Below, piece after piece: positions 8,893 to 18,240 of a DNA stretch of 64,000 bases; the first letter of the stretch is position 1, and every line of letters starts with the position of its first letter. The DNA lies in contig NZ_BIXZ01000004.1 of assembly GCF_005406125.1 (NCBI RefSeq), positions 235,542 through 299,541 of the forward strand, written 5' to 3'. The stretch comes from Haloarcula mannanilytica (GTDB lineage: Archaea > Halobacteriota > Halobacteria > Halobacteriales > Haloarculaceae). The notes under the pieces are model-generated. The model saw nothing but the letters and a program-made list of their open reading frames with translations. It was not told the DNA's origin and ran no database searches. The translations under genes and the position numbers were made by a program.

Positions 8893-9266
8893 CGCCGCGA
8901 AAGGCGACTGTTGCGGGCGAGTGGGGGAGAAAATATAATAGTAGGATAATATATTGGAATAGTATATTAAGCTGGAGTGGTCGTGCCGTTAGATTCCCAA
9001 CGACAGTTACGAACAGCCAGATCTCTGGATAGACACCAACTGAGAAGCTAATTACGTTCGAATTGATATGAGCGATGCCCCAGACGAGCGAGAACGTCTA
9101 TGCAGGTGTCTGATTGTGCTGTTTGAGGATTCGAATAGCGCCGACAGCGGCGGTATCTGCTATTATTCTATGACAACACCTGGTTTCCCGCCAACCTATA
9201 ATTTACCCTATATTTAAGGTGTAATTCCGATTAACCTATACAATCTATACTCGGTATAGTCGTTCC
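8893..9266. other. AT-rich intergenic region between convergent genes
   Basis: A 374-bp segment much richer in A+T than its surroundings, especially 8931-8970 and 9180-9260. It holds a 49-codon plus-strand frame (ATG 9068, stop 9215-9217) starting MSDAPDERER with three Cys. Its codon use is not haloarchaeal-like and I do not call it a gene. The segment may be laterally acquired or a decayed insertion. Confidence 0.4.
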
Positions 9267-11147
9267 CTACTGGGGCTCCATCCCGGCCATTCCCTCAGTC
9301 ATCGAGTCGATATCGGCAAGCGTCTCAGCGAACTCCGTGACACTGTCTTTCTCCCGCCGCTTTGGGTTGGCGAGAATCCGAACCGGTTGTGTTCCCAGTG
9401 AGACGAATCCAAGGTCGAGTTTCGCTGCCGTGGCCCGGAGTCCCAGGCCCACGTCAGCGTCGCCGGCCAGGACCTTCCGGGCGGGGCTCTCGTGGGCTTT
9501 CGTCGTGAGTTCGTAGCCGTCGATGGCATCGACGACTTCGGCGCGACCGATGCCCCGCTCTCCGCCGAGGGCGTCGAGCGCGTCGTCAAAACTCCGTCGC
9601 AGTCCAGAGGCGGTGTCGCGGTTGACGAAGCGGTAGTCCCCGTCAACGAGGTCTTCGAGGCCTGTGACGGCGCTGTCAGGACCGATGACGAGCCCCCACT
9701 CTCGCTCCCAGCCGCCGATATCCGTCGCTTCGTGGTCGCTGTCGACCGGTCCTGCGATGGCCGCGATATCGGGCACACCGTTGTCGAGGCGGCGAAGGCC
9801 CTCCGTGGACCCGAGCGGGAGATACCGCGGGCGAGAAACAGTGTCAAGCAAGCGCGAGAGGAGCGGGTCGTCCTCCCCCATGCCGAGCAGGGTCGGCGGC
9901 CTGACTGCCGGGGAGAATAGCGTCACGTCGACTGCCTCCCCTTCCGCCAGATAGTCCGTCCCCGGCGGCACGTCGACGAAGCCGTCGGCGTCGACGAGGC
10001 TCGTCGTCGCACCGCTGCCCTTGTCGACGGGGTAGACCAGTAGCGACCCCGTTTCGTCCTCGACCAATCCGGCCGGCATAAGGCGTCTGCGCCCCTCGCC
10101 GTAGCGTTCCTGTACCGCCATCGTGCCGGAGACCGTTGCCGTCTGTGGCGGGTCCCGACCGGCGGCGTCCCGGACCGCCGGCGCGACGAACGTCTGGAAA
10201 ATGGTCAGCGCCGACACCGGATAGCCCGGCAGGCCGACGTACGCCGAGTCGCCGATAGTCCCCACGAGCATCGGCTTGCCGGGCTTGACCGCGACGCCGT
10301 GAAGCCTGAGTTCGCCCCGTTCCTCGATGACGCGGTAGATGACATCCACCGCGCTCGCGCTGGTCGACCCCGACGAGAGAACGAGGTCGCACTCGTCGGC
10401 CGCCTCGTGGAGCAACCGCTCCATCTCCTCGTAGTCGTCGCCGGCGTGGGGGTACATCACCGGGTCGCCGCCGGCCTCCGCGACCGCGCCGGCCAGCGTG
10501 TAGCTGTTCACGTCGTATATCTCGCCAGCGGCGCTGTCGAGTGGATTACCGGGCCGAACGAGTTCGTCGCCGGTCGAGAGGATGCCGACCTTGGGTCGGC
10601 CACGCACCGGGACCTCGTCGACACCCAGTGCCGACAGGAGACCGATCTCTCTGGGTGTGATTCGCGTTCCGGGGCCGAGCGCACGCGCCCCGGCCGCGAT
10701 GTCCGCGCCCGCGAGCATCACGTTGTCACCGGGCGCGACGGACGTACGTATCTCGACGCCGTCGTCAGTCTCGGTCGTCCGCTCGACCATCACGACGGCA
10801 TCGGCACCGGACGGCATCACCGCGCCGGTCGAGATTTCGGCGACCGAACCTGACTCGACGGTCACGTCGGGCTCCTCGCCGGCATGGACCTCGCCGGCGA
10901 CCGACAGCGTCACCGGGTCGGCCTCGTCAGCGCCGAAGGTGTCCCTGGCCCGGACCGCATAGCCGTCCATGCTCGCGCGGTCGAAGCCGGGCACGTCGAT
11001 GTCGGCGTCGATCCGCTCCGCGAGGACGCGGTCGCGGGCGTCCGCGAGTGGGACCGTCTCGGGTTCGGGGTCGATGTCGAGGCCTGCGACGACTTCGTGG
11101 GCCTCCTCGGGCGAGGCTAGGTCGCGGAACTCCCGTCGGTCGCTCAC
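9267..11147 (-). CDS. moeA: Molybdopterin molybdenumtransferase MoeA fused to a binding-protein-like domain
   Basis: About 626 residues. Residues 1-400 are MoeA: FDRASMDGYAVRARDTFGA (domain I), EISTGAVMPSGADAVVMVE, VGILSTGDELV, and the GLPGYPVSALTIF loop. Residues about 410-626 form a separate region like the periplasmic-binding-protein-like domain fused to some archaeal MoeA proteins. MoeA inserts molybdate (or tungstate) into adenylylated molybdopterin; the extra domain may sense or deliver the oxyanion. A GTG at 11147 gives a GTGA overlap with the moeA stop upstream; an earlier GTG at 11156 is also possible. Confidence 0.88.
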   Translation of the reverse strand: MSDRREFRDLASPEEAHEVVAGLDIDPEPETVPLADARDRVLAERIDADIDVPGFDRASMDGYAVRARDTFGADEADPVTLSVAGEVHAGEEPDVTVESGSVAEISTGAVMPSGADAVVMVERTTETDDGVEIRTSVAPGDNVMLAGADIAAGARALGPGTRITPREIGLLSALGVDEVPVRGRPKVGILSTGDELVRPGNPLDSAAGEIYDVNSYTLAGAVAEAGGDPVMYPHAGDDYEEMERLLHEAADECDLVLSSGSTSASAVDVIYRVIEERGELRLHGVAVKPGKPMLVGTIGDSAYVGLPGYPVSALTIFQTFVAPAVRDAAGRDPPQTATVSGTMAVQERYGEGRRRLMPAGLVEDETGSLLVYPVDKGSGATTSLVDADGFVDVPPGTDYLAEGEAVDVTLFSPAVRPPTLLGMGEDDPLLSRLLDTVSRPRYLPLGSTEGLRRLDNGVPDIAAIAGPVDSDHEATDIGGWEREWGLVIGPDSAVTGLEDLVDGDYRFVNRDTASGLRRSFDDALDALGGERGIGRAEVVDAIDGYELTTKAHESPARKVLAGDADVGLGLRATAAKLDLGFVSLGTQPVRILANPKRREKDSVTEFAETLADIDSMTEGMAGMEPQ

Positions 11148-12367
11148 TGTGACCACTCCCAGTCCTCGACGGTCACGGTGTCGCCGGCGTCGTACCCCTC
11201 GACGGACTCCGGCACGACGACCCAGCCGTCCGCCAGGGCGACGCTTGAGAGGACGCCGGAGCCGCTGGCCCGCGTCGGCGTCGCGGTCGGCTGTTCGTTC
11301 GCATCTGCGTCGTGTAGTTCCACCCGGGCGTATGTTCGGGTCCCCGGCTCGCTGGCTATCTTTCGTGTGAGCTCGGCCTCGGTCGTCGGCGGCTCGGTCG
11401 CCGGGAGGTGGCCGGCCCGCCGGAGCGCCGGCCGGAGGAACTGGACGGCGTTGACGATGCAGGCAACCGGATAGCCCGGAAGCATGAGTATCGGCGTCTC
11501 CTCGACCACGCCGAGCGCGACCGGGTGGCCGGGTTTCAGCGCGACGCCGTGGACCAGCACCTCGCCGAGGTCGTCGACGACCTCCGGGAGCAGGTCCCGC
11601 TCGCCGACGGAGGAGCCGCCGGTCGTCACCACGAGGTCGTGGTCCAGGTCGTCGCTGATGGCCGCCCGGAGCGCGTCCACGTCGTCGGTGACAATGTCGC
11701 GGTAGGTCGCCGCGCCGCCCCAGCGCTCGACGTACTGGGTGACGGTCTGGCCGTTCGTCTCGATGACCTCCCCCGGCGCGGGGTCGTCCTGTACCAGCTC
11801 CTCCCCCGTCGGAAGCACGCTGACGGTGGGCTGCTCGTACACCTCGACAGTGTCGTTCCCAACGGATTTCAACAGCCCCAGGTCAGACGGGCGGAGCCGG
11901 TGGCCCACCTCGTACAGCGTCTGTCCCTCCGCTACGTCCTCGCCGACGGGCGCGACGTTCTCCCCGCCCGCGACCGCGTCGAACACGGTGACGCTGTCGC
12001 CGGTCACCTCGGTCTCCTCGACCATCACGACGGCGTCTGCGCCATCTGGGAGTTCACTACCGGTGTGGACGCGGGTCGCTGTTCCTGTGGTCACCGTCTC
12101 ACCGACCCGGAGCGATTCCGGCGACCGCTGGCTCGCGCCGAAGGTGTCCTCGGCTCTGACGGCGAAGCCGTCCATCGCCGCCCGGCGGTAATGCGGCACC
12201 GCTCGCTCAGCGGTGATTTCCGTGGCGACGACGCGCTCGTCGGCGTCGCGCAGCGGGACGCGCTCCGTCCGCTCGTGTGGCGTCACGGCGTCCAGTAGCG
12301 TCTGCCTGGCTGTTGTCACCGGTGTCCGGTCCTTGAACCCGGCCGACTTTCGGGACTCGTTGCTCAT
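11144..12367 (-). CDS. moeA: Molybdopterin molybdenumtransferase MoeA (single-domain form)
   Basis: 407 residues with the MoeA core only: HYRRAAMDGFAVRAEDTFGA, TGSELPDGADAVVMVEE, VSVLPTGEELV, VTTGGSSVGERDLL and LPGYPVACIVNAVQF. It overlaps the following larger moeA by 4 nt, so both are translated from one transcript. Two moeA genes in tandem are frequent in archaea and may serve Mo and W separately; nothing in the sequence says which is which. The ATG at 12367 matches the start of conserved sequence; a frame-compatible ATG lies at 12388. Confidence 0.88.
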   Translation of the reverse strand: MSNESRKSAGFKDRTPVTTARQTLLDAVTPHERTERVPLRDADERVVATEITAERAVPHYRRAAMDGFAVRAEDTFGASQRSPESLRVGETVTTGTATRVHTGSELPDGADAVVMVEETEVTGDSVTVFDAVAGGENVAPVGEDVAEGQTLYEVGHRLRPSDLGLLKSVGNDTVEVYEQPTVSVLPTGEELVQDDPAPGEVIETNGQTVTQYVERWGGAATYRDIVTDDVDALRAAISDDLDHDLVVTTGGSSVGERDLLPEVVDDLGEVLVHGVALKPGHPVALGVVEETPILMLPGYPVACIVNAVQFLRPALRRAGHLPATEPPTTEAELTRKIASEPGTRTYARVELHDADANEQPTATPTRASGSGVLSSVALADGWVVVPESVEGYDAGDTVTVEDWEWSQ

Positions 12368-12435
12368 GCCGGTACGAATGGCCGGCACACCAAAAAGCTC
12401 GCCAGGTTCAGGAGGCTGTAGACAGTAGGGCGCGT

Positions 12436-12594
12436 ATGGCCGAGTCGATCCTGCGCTGTCGCCTCTGCGGGAGTGAGCTCTCGACGGGACTGGTCGCGAC
12501 CGACAGCCGCCACGGCTGTCTCAACGCCACTCCAATCGCCGGGACTTGTCCCGAACACGGTCCGGTCGGGCCGCACCACGCTGTCGAAGAATAG
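12436..12594 (+). CDS. Small zinc-ribbon-like protein
   Basis: 52-residue ORF (ATG 12436, TAG 12592-12594) with CRLC (residues 8-11) and two further Cys at about 28 and 38, plus His residues near CPEHGP. It looks like a short zinc-binding knuckle. It is divergent from the moeA pair and co-directional with the DUF112-like gene 53 bp downstream. No function is known to me. Confidence 0.55.
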   Translation: MAESILRCRLCGSELSTGLVATDSRHGCLNATPIAGTCPEHGPVGPHHAVEE

Positions 12595-12646
12595 CTAGGC
12601 CGAGCGACGCGGAGGTTCAAGTACGGGAACGGGACCACGACCCGGT

Positions 12647-13873
12647 ATGCAGGCCATGGCTCCCGCCGTCGACCCGACAGCGACGCTCGCGCTACTCGCT
12701 GCAGTCGGGGCGGGAGTCGGCCTCGGAACGCTCAGCGGGCTCGTACCGGGGCTGCACGCCAACACGTTTGCGTTGCTGCTCGCCGCTGCCGCGAGTAGCC
12801 TGCCCGGGCCGCGGCTCTACGTGGGCGTGGCAATGCTTTCGGCCGGCGTGACACACACCTTTCTGGACGTGATTCCGGCGCTGGCACTTGGCGTTCCGGA
12901 CCCCGCGATGGCGGCCAGCGCGCTGCCGAGCCACCAGCTAGTTATCGAGGGACGGGGCCGGGAGGCGCTTCGTCTGTCAGCGCTGGGGAGCGGGCTGGCC
13001 GTGGTGTTTGCCGTCCCGCTCGCGATTCCGCTGACGCTGGTGATGGAACGTGCCTATCCGCTCCTCCGGCCGTGGCTGTCGGTGCTGCTTGGTGGCGTGG
13101 CCATCCTGCTCGTGGTCACGGAACAGAGCCGCCGAAAGCAGTTCGGCGCGGCGTGTTCGCTGGCAGCCAGCGGGCTGCTCGGAATCGCCCTGCTCGACGC
13201 GTCGGTAACCGGAGCGCTGCCTGTGACGGACGTACTGGTCCCGCTGTTTTCGGGACTGTTCGGCGCGCCGGTGCTGCTGGCCGCCATCGCAGGCAACGGC
13301 GTCCCCCCGCAGGCCGACCCAGCGGTAACCACGCCGCCGCGGACCGTCGGCGTTCTCGCCGGCATCGGCACGCTCTGTGGGGGCGCCGTCGGCTACATCC
13401 CGGGTATCTCAAGCGCCATCGCAGCGACGCTGGCACTGGGGCTGGTCGCCGACCAGGGACCGCGGGCGTTCATCGTCACAACGAGCGGCGTCAACACGGC
13501 GACGGCAGTCTTTGCGCTGTTTGCGCTCATCTCGCTGGGCACGCCACGTACCGGCGTCCTCGTGGCGCTCGACCGGGCCGACGTTCCCCTGGTGCTCCCG
13601 GCGCTGCTTGCTGCGGTCGCCATCGCTGCCGTCGCCGGGGCGATACTCGTCCCGACGCTTGGCGACCGCTACCTCCGGATCGTCGGCCAACTGGACCCGG
13701 CATACCTCTCGCTGTCGGTGATCGCAGTACTCGTCTGTCTCTCCGCGCTCTTTGCCGGCCTGGTCGGTGTCGGTGCGTTCGGGGCCGCGACCGCAGTGGG
13801 CCACCTCCCGCCGAAGTTCGACGCTCGGCGGGCGACCCTGATGGGGGTGTTGCTCGTCCCGCTGGCGTTATAG
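12647..13873 (+). CDS. Tripartite tricarboxylate transporter permease-like protein (TctA/DUF112)
   Basis: 408 residues, about ten hydrophobic helices. The N-terminal motif LSGLVPGLHANTFALLLA (about residues 27-44) and the internal GYIPGISSAIAATLALGL (about 248-265) are the two matching G-x-x-P-G re-entrant motifs of TctA-type permeases. No TctB or TctC partner is nearby, so it probably acts alone as in other archaeal DUF112 proteins, with an unknown substrate. Its stop overlaps the corA stop by 6 nt (convergent). Confidence 0.8.
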   Translation: MQAMAPAVDPTATLALLAAVGAGVGLGTLSGLVPGLHANTFALLLAAAASSLPGPRLYVGVAMLSAGVTHTFLDVIPALALGVPDPAMAASALPSHQLVIEGRGREALRLSALGSGLAVVFAVPLAIPLTLVMERAYPLLRPWLSVLLGGVAILLVVTEQSRRKQFGAACSLAASGLLGIALLDASVTGALPVTDVLVPLFSGLFGAPVLLAAIAGNGVPPQADPAVTTPPRTVGVLAGIGTLCGGAVGYIPGISSAIAATLALGLVADQGPRAFIVTTSGVNTATAVFALFALISLGTPRTGVLVALDRADVPLVLPALLAAVAIAAVAGAILVPTLGDRYLRIVGQLDPAYLSLSVIAVLVCLSALFAGLVGVGAFGAATAVGHLPPKFDARRATLMGVLLVPLAL

Positions 13874-14845
13874 GTAGCCCCGCTGGCGGAAGTGAACGAG
13901 CAGGACGGCGACGACGATCGCCATTCCGATCATCACCGCCGGATAGCCGTACGCCCAGCCCAATTCGGGCATGTTGTACGGGCTGTCGGTGAAGTTCATC
14001 CCGTACACGCCGACGACGAACGTCAGCGGGATGAAGATCGTCGCAACGACGGTGAGCACCTTCATCACCTCGTTGGTGGATTGGGACACCGTGTTCAGGT
14101 AGATGTCACGCGCGCCCGCCACCAAGTCGCGGTAGGTCTCGGTCAGGTCGACGATCTGAACCAGGTGATCGTACACGTCCCGGAAGTACTTCTCCGTCTG
14201 TGGCTGGATTTGTGTGGGGTCGCCACGGGCGAGCACGCCAATCGCTTCCCGCGCGGGCCAGACCTGCTTGCGAAACGAGAGGAGGTCGCGCCGAACGTCG
14301 TTGATCCGTTCGAGCGTCTCGATATCGGTGGATGCTGTCACTTCCTCCTCTATTTGCTCGATGTCGGTCTCGATCTCGTCCAGCAGGTCGAAGTACGCGT
14401 CGACGATGACATCGATGACCCGATAGGCGGTGAAATCCGGCCCGCGGTGAAGGAGTCGCTCGTCGCCGCGACCCACGGCATCCATCACGCGCTGGACGGC
14501 CGGGACGGAACCGGTCGACAGCGTGACGACCCAGTCGGGGCCGATAAACAGACCCAGCGGTGTCGTTTTCACCTCCTTGTCGAATGTCGTCTCCCCGGGC
14601 GTGAGGGACGCGGACTTGACGAGGACGAACGTGTAGCCGTTGAACTCCTGAACGTTCGCTCGCACGTCGTTCTGGATGTCTTCGATAGCCAGCGAGTGGA
14701 GGTCGAAGGCGGAGCTGACAGCCGTTATTTCGTCGGTTGTCGCGTCAGTGACGTGGACCCACGTCGTCCCCACGGCCCGTCGGGCGGCCGCCAGGTCCTC
14801 GTACTCAACGGCGTGTTCCTCGGAGTACACCACCGCGGAAATCAT
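13868..14845 (-). CDS. corA: CorA-family magnesium/cobalt transporter
   Basis: 325 residues. The cytoplasmic domain contains long helices (about 140-240) and ends with two transmembrane helices separated by the signature YGMNF (GMN at residues 282-284), which forms the pore entrance in CorA pentamers. The C-terminus is short and basic (RQRGYL). It follows a small membrane protein gene with which it shares a 4-nt overlap. A general Mg2+ uptake role is likely; specificity among Mg, Co and Ni is not readable. Confidence 0.92.
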   Translation of the reverse strand: MISAVVYSEEHAVEYEDLAAARRAVGTTWVHVTDATTDEITAVSSAFDLHSLAIEDIQNDVRANVQEFNGYTFVLVKSASLTPGETTFDKEVKTTPLGLFIGPDWVVTLSTGSVPAVQRVMDAVGRGDERLLHRGPDFTAYRVIDVIVDAYFDLLDEIETDIEQIEEEVTASTDIETLERINDVRRDLLSFRKQVWPAREAIGVLARGDPTQIQPQTEKYFRDVYDHLVQIVDLTETYRDLVAGARDIYLNTVSQSTNEVMKVLTVVATIFIPLTFVVGVYGMNFTDSPYNMPELGWAYGYPAVMIGMAIVVAVLLVHFRQRGYL

Positions 14846-15012
14846 GTCTCGTCCCCAGCCGATGTGGAGTGGCCGACGGCGGCCACCGTCAGACCGACCA
14901 TGACCGCAATCACTGCTGCAGACCGGCCCGGGTAGGCGACGCTCGTCCCGACGACGTAGCCGGCAATGCCAACGAGCGTGAGCGCCACGCCCGCGACGAA
15001 CAACCGATTCAT
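14842..15012 (-). CDS. Small membrane protein upstream of corA
   Basis: 56 residues (ATG 15012) with two hydrophobic segments: residues 3-23 and about 29-48, then a polar tail. Its stop overlaps the corA start (14842-14845), so the two are translationally coupled. It could be an accessory subunit of CorA, but the association is positional only. The longer open frame to 15105 lacks plausible coding features upstream of this ATG. Confidence 0.6.
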   Translation of the reverse strand: MNRLFVAGVALTLVGIAGYVVGTSVAYPGRSAAVIAVMVGLTVAAVGHSTSAGDET

Positions 15013-15055
15013 GCGTCCGTCATCACCGGCCCAAAAGAAAACAGTATCCCCGGGG

Positions 15056-15697
15056 TCAGTTGCCAGAATGCGAGAGGCCGCCCAGCAGCGTCTCGACCCT
15101 GTCACCCTCCCGGTCGTCGAGGCGCTCCGGGTAGACGGCGACGGCGACGATCACGTCGCCCTCGTGTTCGAAGCTCGTGAGATGGAGCAGGACATCCACG
15201 TCCTGGCCCTCGATAGTCGTCGTCCCGGAGAACACGGCCACCTCACGGGACTCGCCGAGCGCATCCACCGACCGGTTGCGTTCGAACTGGACATCGTTGA
15301 TCTGGTCGTTCCGGCTGGCGACTTCCTCGACGAGGCGTTCGTTGGACCAGCTCGCGGCCGGGTTCAGCGACTGTCCCGCAACGGTTGCGCTGGGCGTCGA
15401 GAAGACGATGAACCGCCCGGCGTTGACCTCACCGACCGGTCCGAGGTCGATACCGCGCTCGTACTGCCGGATGTGGTTCGTGACGCGGATCGTCCGCTCC
15501 TGACCGGCGACAGTGACCGTCCGCTCGATGGTCTGTTCGTCAGCTATCGCCTGCTCGTAGCCGGTCTCTTCGAGCGCACTGTCGCTGACTGACGCCGGTG
15601 TCGAGTCGAACTCGACCGTCTCCCCGGTTATCAGGCCGACACAGCCCGACGAGACGACGAGGAGTCCGACGAGAAGCGTGAGGATTCCCTTTTGCAT
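15056..15697 (-). CDS. Predicted lipoprotein (DUF6517-like)
   Basis: 213 residues. The first 20 residues form a signal peptide with a lipobox ending SSGC (Cys at about residue 19), so the mature protein should be lipid-anchored outside the cell. The rest is an acidic beta-rich domain with YERGIDLGPVGEVNAGRFIVF in the middle. It resembles the haloarchaeal DUF6517 family. Another predicted lipoprotein with a similar length and a shared -QL-ERVASR-like segment is at 43253. Function unknown. Confidence 0.75.
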   Translation of the reverse strand: MQKGILTLLVGLLVVSSGCVGLITGETVEFDSTPASVSDSALEETGYEQAIADEQTIERTVTVAGQERTIRVTNHIRQYERGIDLGPVGEVNAGRFIVFSTPSATVAGQSLNPAASWSNERLVEEVASRNDQINDVQFERNRSVDALGESREVAVFSGTTTIEGQDVDVLLHLTSFEHEGDVIVAVAVYPERLDDREGDRVETLLGGLSHSGN

Positions 15698-15805
15698 TGT
15701 TGTCCCTACACTGTGTCCAGTATATAAACTACTTGGCCGTTCAAGGTGTCGTCTGATCTACAAAAACACAGTCGATACCCGTTCAGAGCCGGTCGCTCAA
15801 CGCTT

Positions 15806-17284
15806 TCAGAGCCGGTATGCCGGCCCGTCGTCGGTGTCCTGCACCTCGACGCCGAGCGCTTCGAGTTCGTCCCGGAGTTCGTCGGCCCGCTCGTAGTTGC
15901 CCGCGTCCCGTTCCTGCTCGCGGATATCCAGGACCAGGTCGACCACGTCACCAGCCAGCGACACCTCGCCGCTGTCGTCGTCGCCGAACGCAAGCCCCAG
16001 GATGTCGCCGCCGAATTGCTCGAAGGTCTCGACAGCGCGGCGGAGCCCCTGGTAGTCCCGTTGCTCGTGGGCGTCGAGATGGGAGTTCACTGCGGCCGTC
16101 AGGTCAAGCAGCGCGGTCATCGCTTCCCGCGTGTTGAAGTCGTCGTTCATCGCCGCCTCGAACGCAGTGCGGGCGTCGTCGACGGCCCCGCGCAGTGACT
16201 CGTCGGTCACCTTCGCGTAGGCGTCCACGTCGTCGCAGGCCTCGACCGCGCGCTCGTAGCCCCGAGAGAGACGGTCCCAGCGCTCCTCGGCCTCGGCGAT
16301 GGTCTCGTTGCTGTAGGTCGCCCGCGAGGTGTAGGCCGTCGACAGCAGGAAGGTTCGGAGCACGTCGGGGCCGAACTCATCGACGGCGTCACCGACGGTG
16401 AAGTAGTTGCCAAGCGAGGAGGACATCTTCTCCTCTTCTGTTTCCAGCAGTCGGACGTGGAGCCAGTACTTCGCGAACTGCTTTCCGGTCGCGGCCTCGC
16501 TCTGGGCCACCTCGTTCTCGTGGTGGGGGAAGACGAGGTCCTGCCCGCCGACGTGGATGTCGATAGACTCGTCGAGGTGGGTCATCGACATCGCCGAGCA
16601 CTCGATGTGCCAGCCGGGTCGTCCCTCGCCCCACGGCGAGTCCCAGGTCTGGGCAGTCTGGCAGGCTTCCTCAGCGGGAGCGGCCTCTGGGTGCTGGTGT
16701 TCGGCGATGTCTTCGGGGTCGACGCCGCCGGCCTTCCAGAGCGCGAAGTCGGCCGGGTGGCGCTTCTCCCCTTCGGTGTCCTCGCCCTGGGATTCGATGT
16801 CGTCGACGGACTGGTTCGAGAGCTTGCCGTAGTCCTCGAAACTGGTCACGTCGAAGTAGACGGAGCCGTTTCGCTCGTAGGCGTGGCCCTGCTCGATCAG
16901 TCGCTCGACGAGGTCGATGATCTCGGGAACGTGCTCGGAGACGCGGGGGTACACCTCCGCGCGGCCGAGGTTGAGCGACCGCATGTCCTCGATGACCTGC
17001 TGGACGTAGTGGCGGGCCACACTCTCCTCGCTGTCGCCGTCCTCGCCGACGCGGGCGACGATTTTCTCGTTGACATCGGTGAAGTTCTCGACGTGGTGGA
17101 CTTCATAGCCCAAGTGGTCGAGCCAGCGGGCCATCACGTCGACGTGGACCCACCCGCGTGCGTGCCCGAGATGGGGCGGGTCGGAGGTCGTCAGCCCGCA
17201 GTAATACAGCAACACGGAGTCGGGGTCGCGCGGCTCGAAGGGCTCTTTCTCGCCGGTCAACGTGTTCGTCACACGAAGCGTCAT
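15806..17284 (-). CDS. cysS: Cysteinyl-tRNA synthetase
   Basis: 492 residues, full-length class I enzyme. HLGHARG at residues 38-44 is the HIGH motif, Cys29 is the first zinc ligand, HIECSAM holds the next, and KMSSSLGN is the ATP-binding KMSKS loop in the middle of the protein. The C-terminal DALR-type helical domain is present. It charges tRNA-Cys in the cytoplasm. Co-directional with the small protein gene upstream (17332-17817) and preceded by a 47-bp gap. Confidence 0.95.
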   Translation of the reverse strand: MTLRVTNTLTGEKEPFEPRDPDSVLLYYCGLTTSDPPHLGHARGWVHVDVMARWLDHLGYEVHHVENFTDVNEKIVARVGEDGDSEESVARHYVQQVIEDMRSLNLGRAEVYPRVSEHVPEIIDLVERLIEQGHAYERNGSVYFDVTSFEDYGKLSNQSVDDIESQGEDTEGEKRHPADFALWKAGGVDPEDIAEHQHPEAAPAEEACQTAQTWDSPWGEGRPGWHIECSAMSMTHLDESIDIHVGGQDLVFPHHENEVAQSEAATGKQFAKYWLHVRLLETEEEKMSSSLGNYFTVGDAVDEFGPDVLRTFLLSTAYTSRATYSNETIAEAEERWDRLSRGYERAVEACDDVDAYAKVTDESLRGAVDDARTAFEAAMNDDFNTREAMTALLDLTAAVNSHLDAHEQRDYQGLRRAVETFEQFGGDILGLAFGDDDSGEVSLAGDVVDLVLDIREQERDAGNYERADELRDELEALGVEVQDTDDGPAYRL

Positions 17285-17331
17285 TATCGGGGACCACTGG
17301 TGCCGCCCGCTTTAAGCCGTCGGAAGGCGAT

Positions 17332-17817
17332 TCACCGCTGTACTGTCGCTTCGACCACCCGAAGCGCGTCCGGTCCCGCGCGGCGGCCCACCACCACGAC
17401 CAGCGCGTCGTCAGTGACGCCGGCGGCCTCGACCGGGACATCGGTTGCTCGCAGGCGCCCCAACACCTCGGCCAGCGCTTCCGGGTAGAGGTCGCCGGTG
17501 GCGACGATACCCGTCAGCGAACCAGCGCCCTCGGCGAAGGCGGCGTCGCCGACTGCGAGGACGGTATCCGTCTCATCGTCGCCCGATTCGATCCGACCCA
17601 GGCCGCTCTCCATCGACACGTGGGCGTCGCTCTCGTGGGCCGGGCCGTCGTCCAGTTCCTCGGCGAACCGACGGAGCGCGGTCGCAATGGCTTCCTCCTC
17701 GCCGGCAACGTCAAGCGTGCGCGCGGCGGCGGTGTAGTTCACGACGCCGGCTCGGAGCGCGTCGTAGAGGAACGGGCGCTCGCGGACGGCCTCCCTGGTC
17801 GCGGCTGCGAGTGACAT
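17332..17817 (-). CDS. Haloarchaeal conserved hypothetical protein upstream of cysS
   Basis: 161 residues from the ATG at 17817. The N-terminal half starts with a helix resembling a DNA-binding or dimerization helix (LRAGVVNYTAAARTL). The C-terminal half has alternating strands and helices (LTGIVATGDLYPEALAEVL, VEAAGVTDDALVVVVG) in the pattern of an ACT-like fold. No enzyme motif is seen. It probably shares a transcript with cysS. Confidence 0.7.
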   Translation of the reverse strand: MSLAAATREAVRERPFLYDALRAGVVNYTAAARTLDVAGEEEAIATALRRFAEELDDGPAHESDAHVSMESGLGRIESGDDETDTVLAVGDAAFAEGAGSLTGIVATGDLYPEALAEVLGRLRATDVPVEAAGVTDDALVVVVGRRAGPDALRVVEATVQR

Positions 17818-17967
17818 TGGCGTCGACCACGGACGGCGCGGGCAAAAGCGGTTCCATCGGATAGAGGAAGAGCGGGGACACAATATTGGGGGCTTGGTCC
17901 CAGCGAGTGAGAACAGTCAGGGGGGATTGTCCTGCTGGATGCCCACTCTCTACATGAGGGAAGAACA

Positions 17968-18126
17968 ATGGCGATTGCACAACGAGAGCGGCAGGCGTTC
18001 GGACAGCCCCTGGAAACGGCGGAACGAGTCGTCGCCGGCGTCGTCGTCGCTGCCGGCGCGCTGGGACATGCAGCACTGCTGGCGGCGGCCGCACTGCTGT
18101 TTTACGTCCTCCTGTTCGGGCTGTAA
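17968..18126 (+). CDS. Small single-helix membrane protein
   Basis: 52-residue ORF (ATG 17968, TAA 18124-18126) with a hydrophilic N-terminal third and a strongly hydrophobic, alanine-rich stretch from about residue 22 to the end, ending FYVLLFGL. It stands between the divergent cysS cluster and cbiX. Codon usage is haloarchaeal. No function is known. Confidence 0.55.
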   Translation: MAIAQRERQAFGQPLETAERVVAGVVVAAGALGHAALLAAAALLFYVLLFGL

Positions 18127-18240
18127 CCGAATGGCATCGGTCGGAAACCACTCGCTTTCCGAGTTCGAAACCGGTTAGCCAGCCGGCCATCCGGACCAGC
18201 CAACGAAGGCCCTAAGGACGGCTCGCCCCAATCGAGTGGT

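Noticed and set aside
13072..13992. 306-residue frame overlapping the DUF112-like gene
   Set aside because: Out-of-frame shadow, Arg/Gly-rich, without membrane helices.
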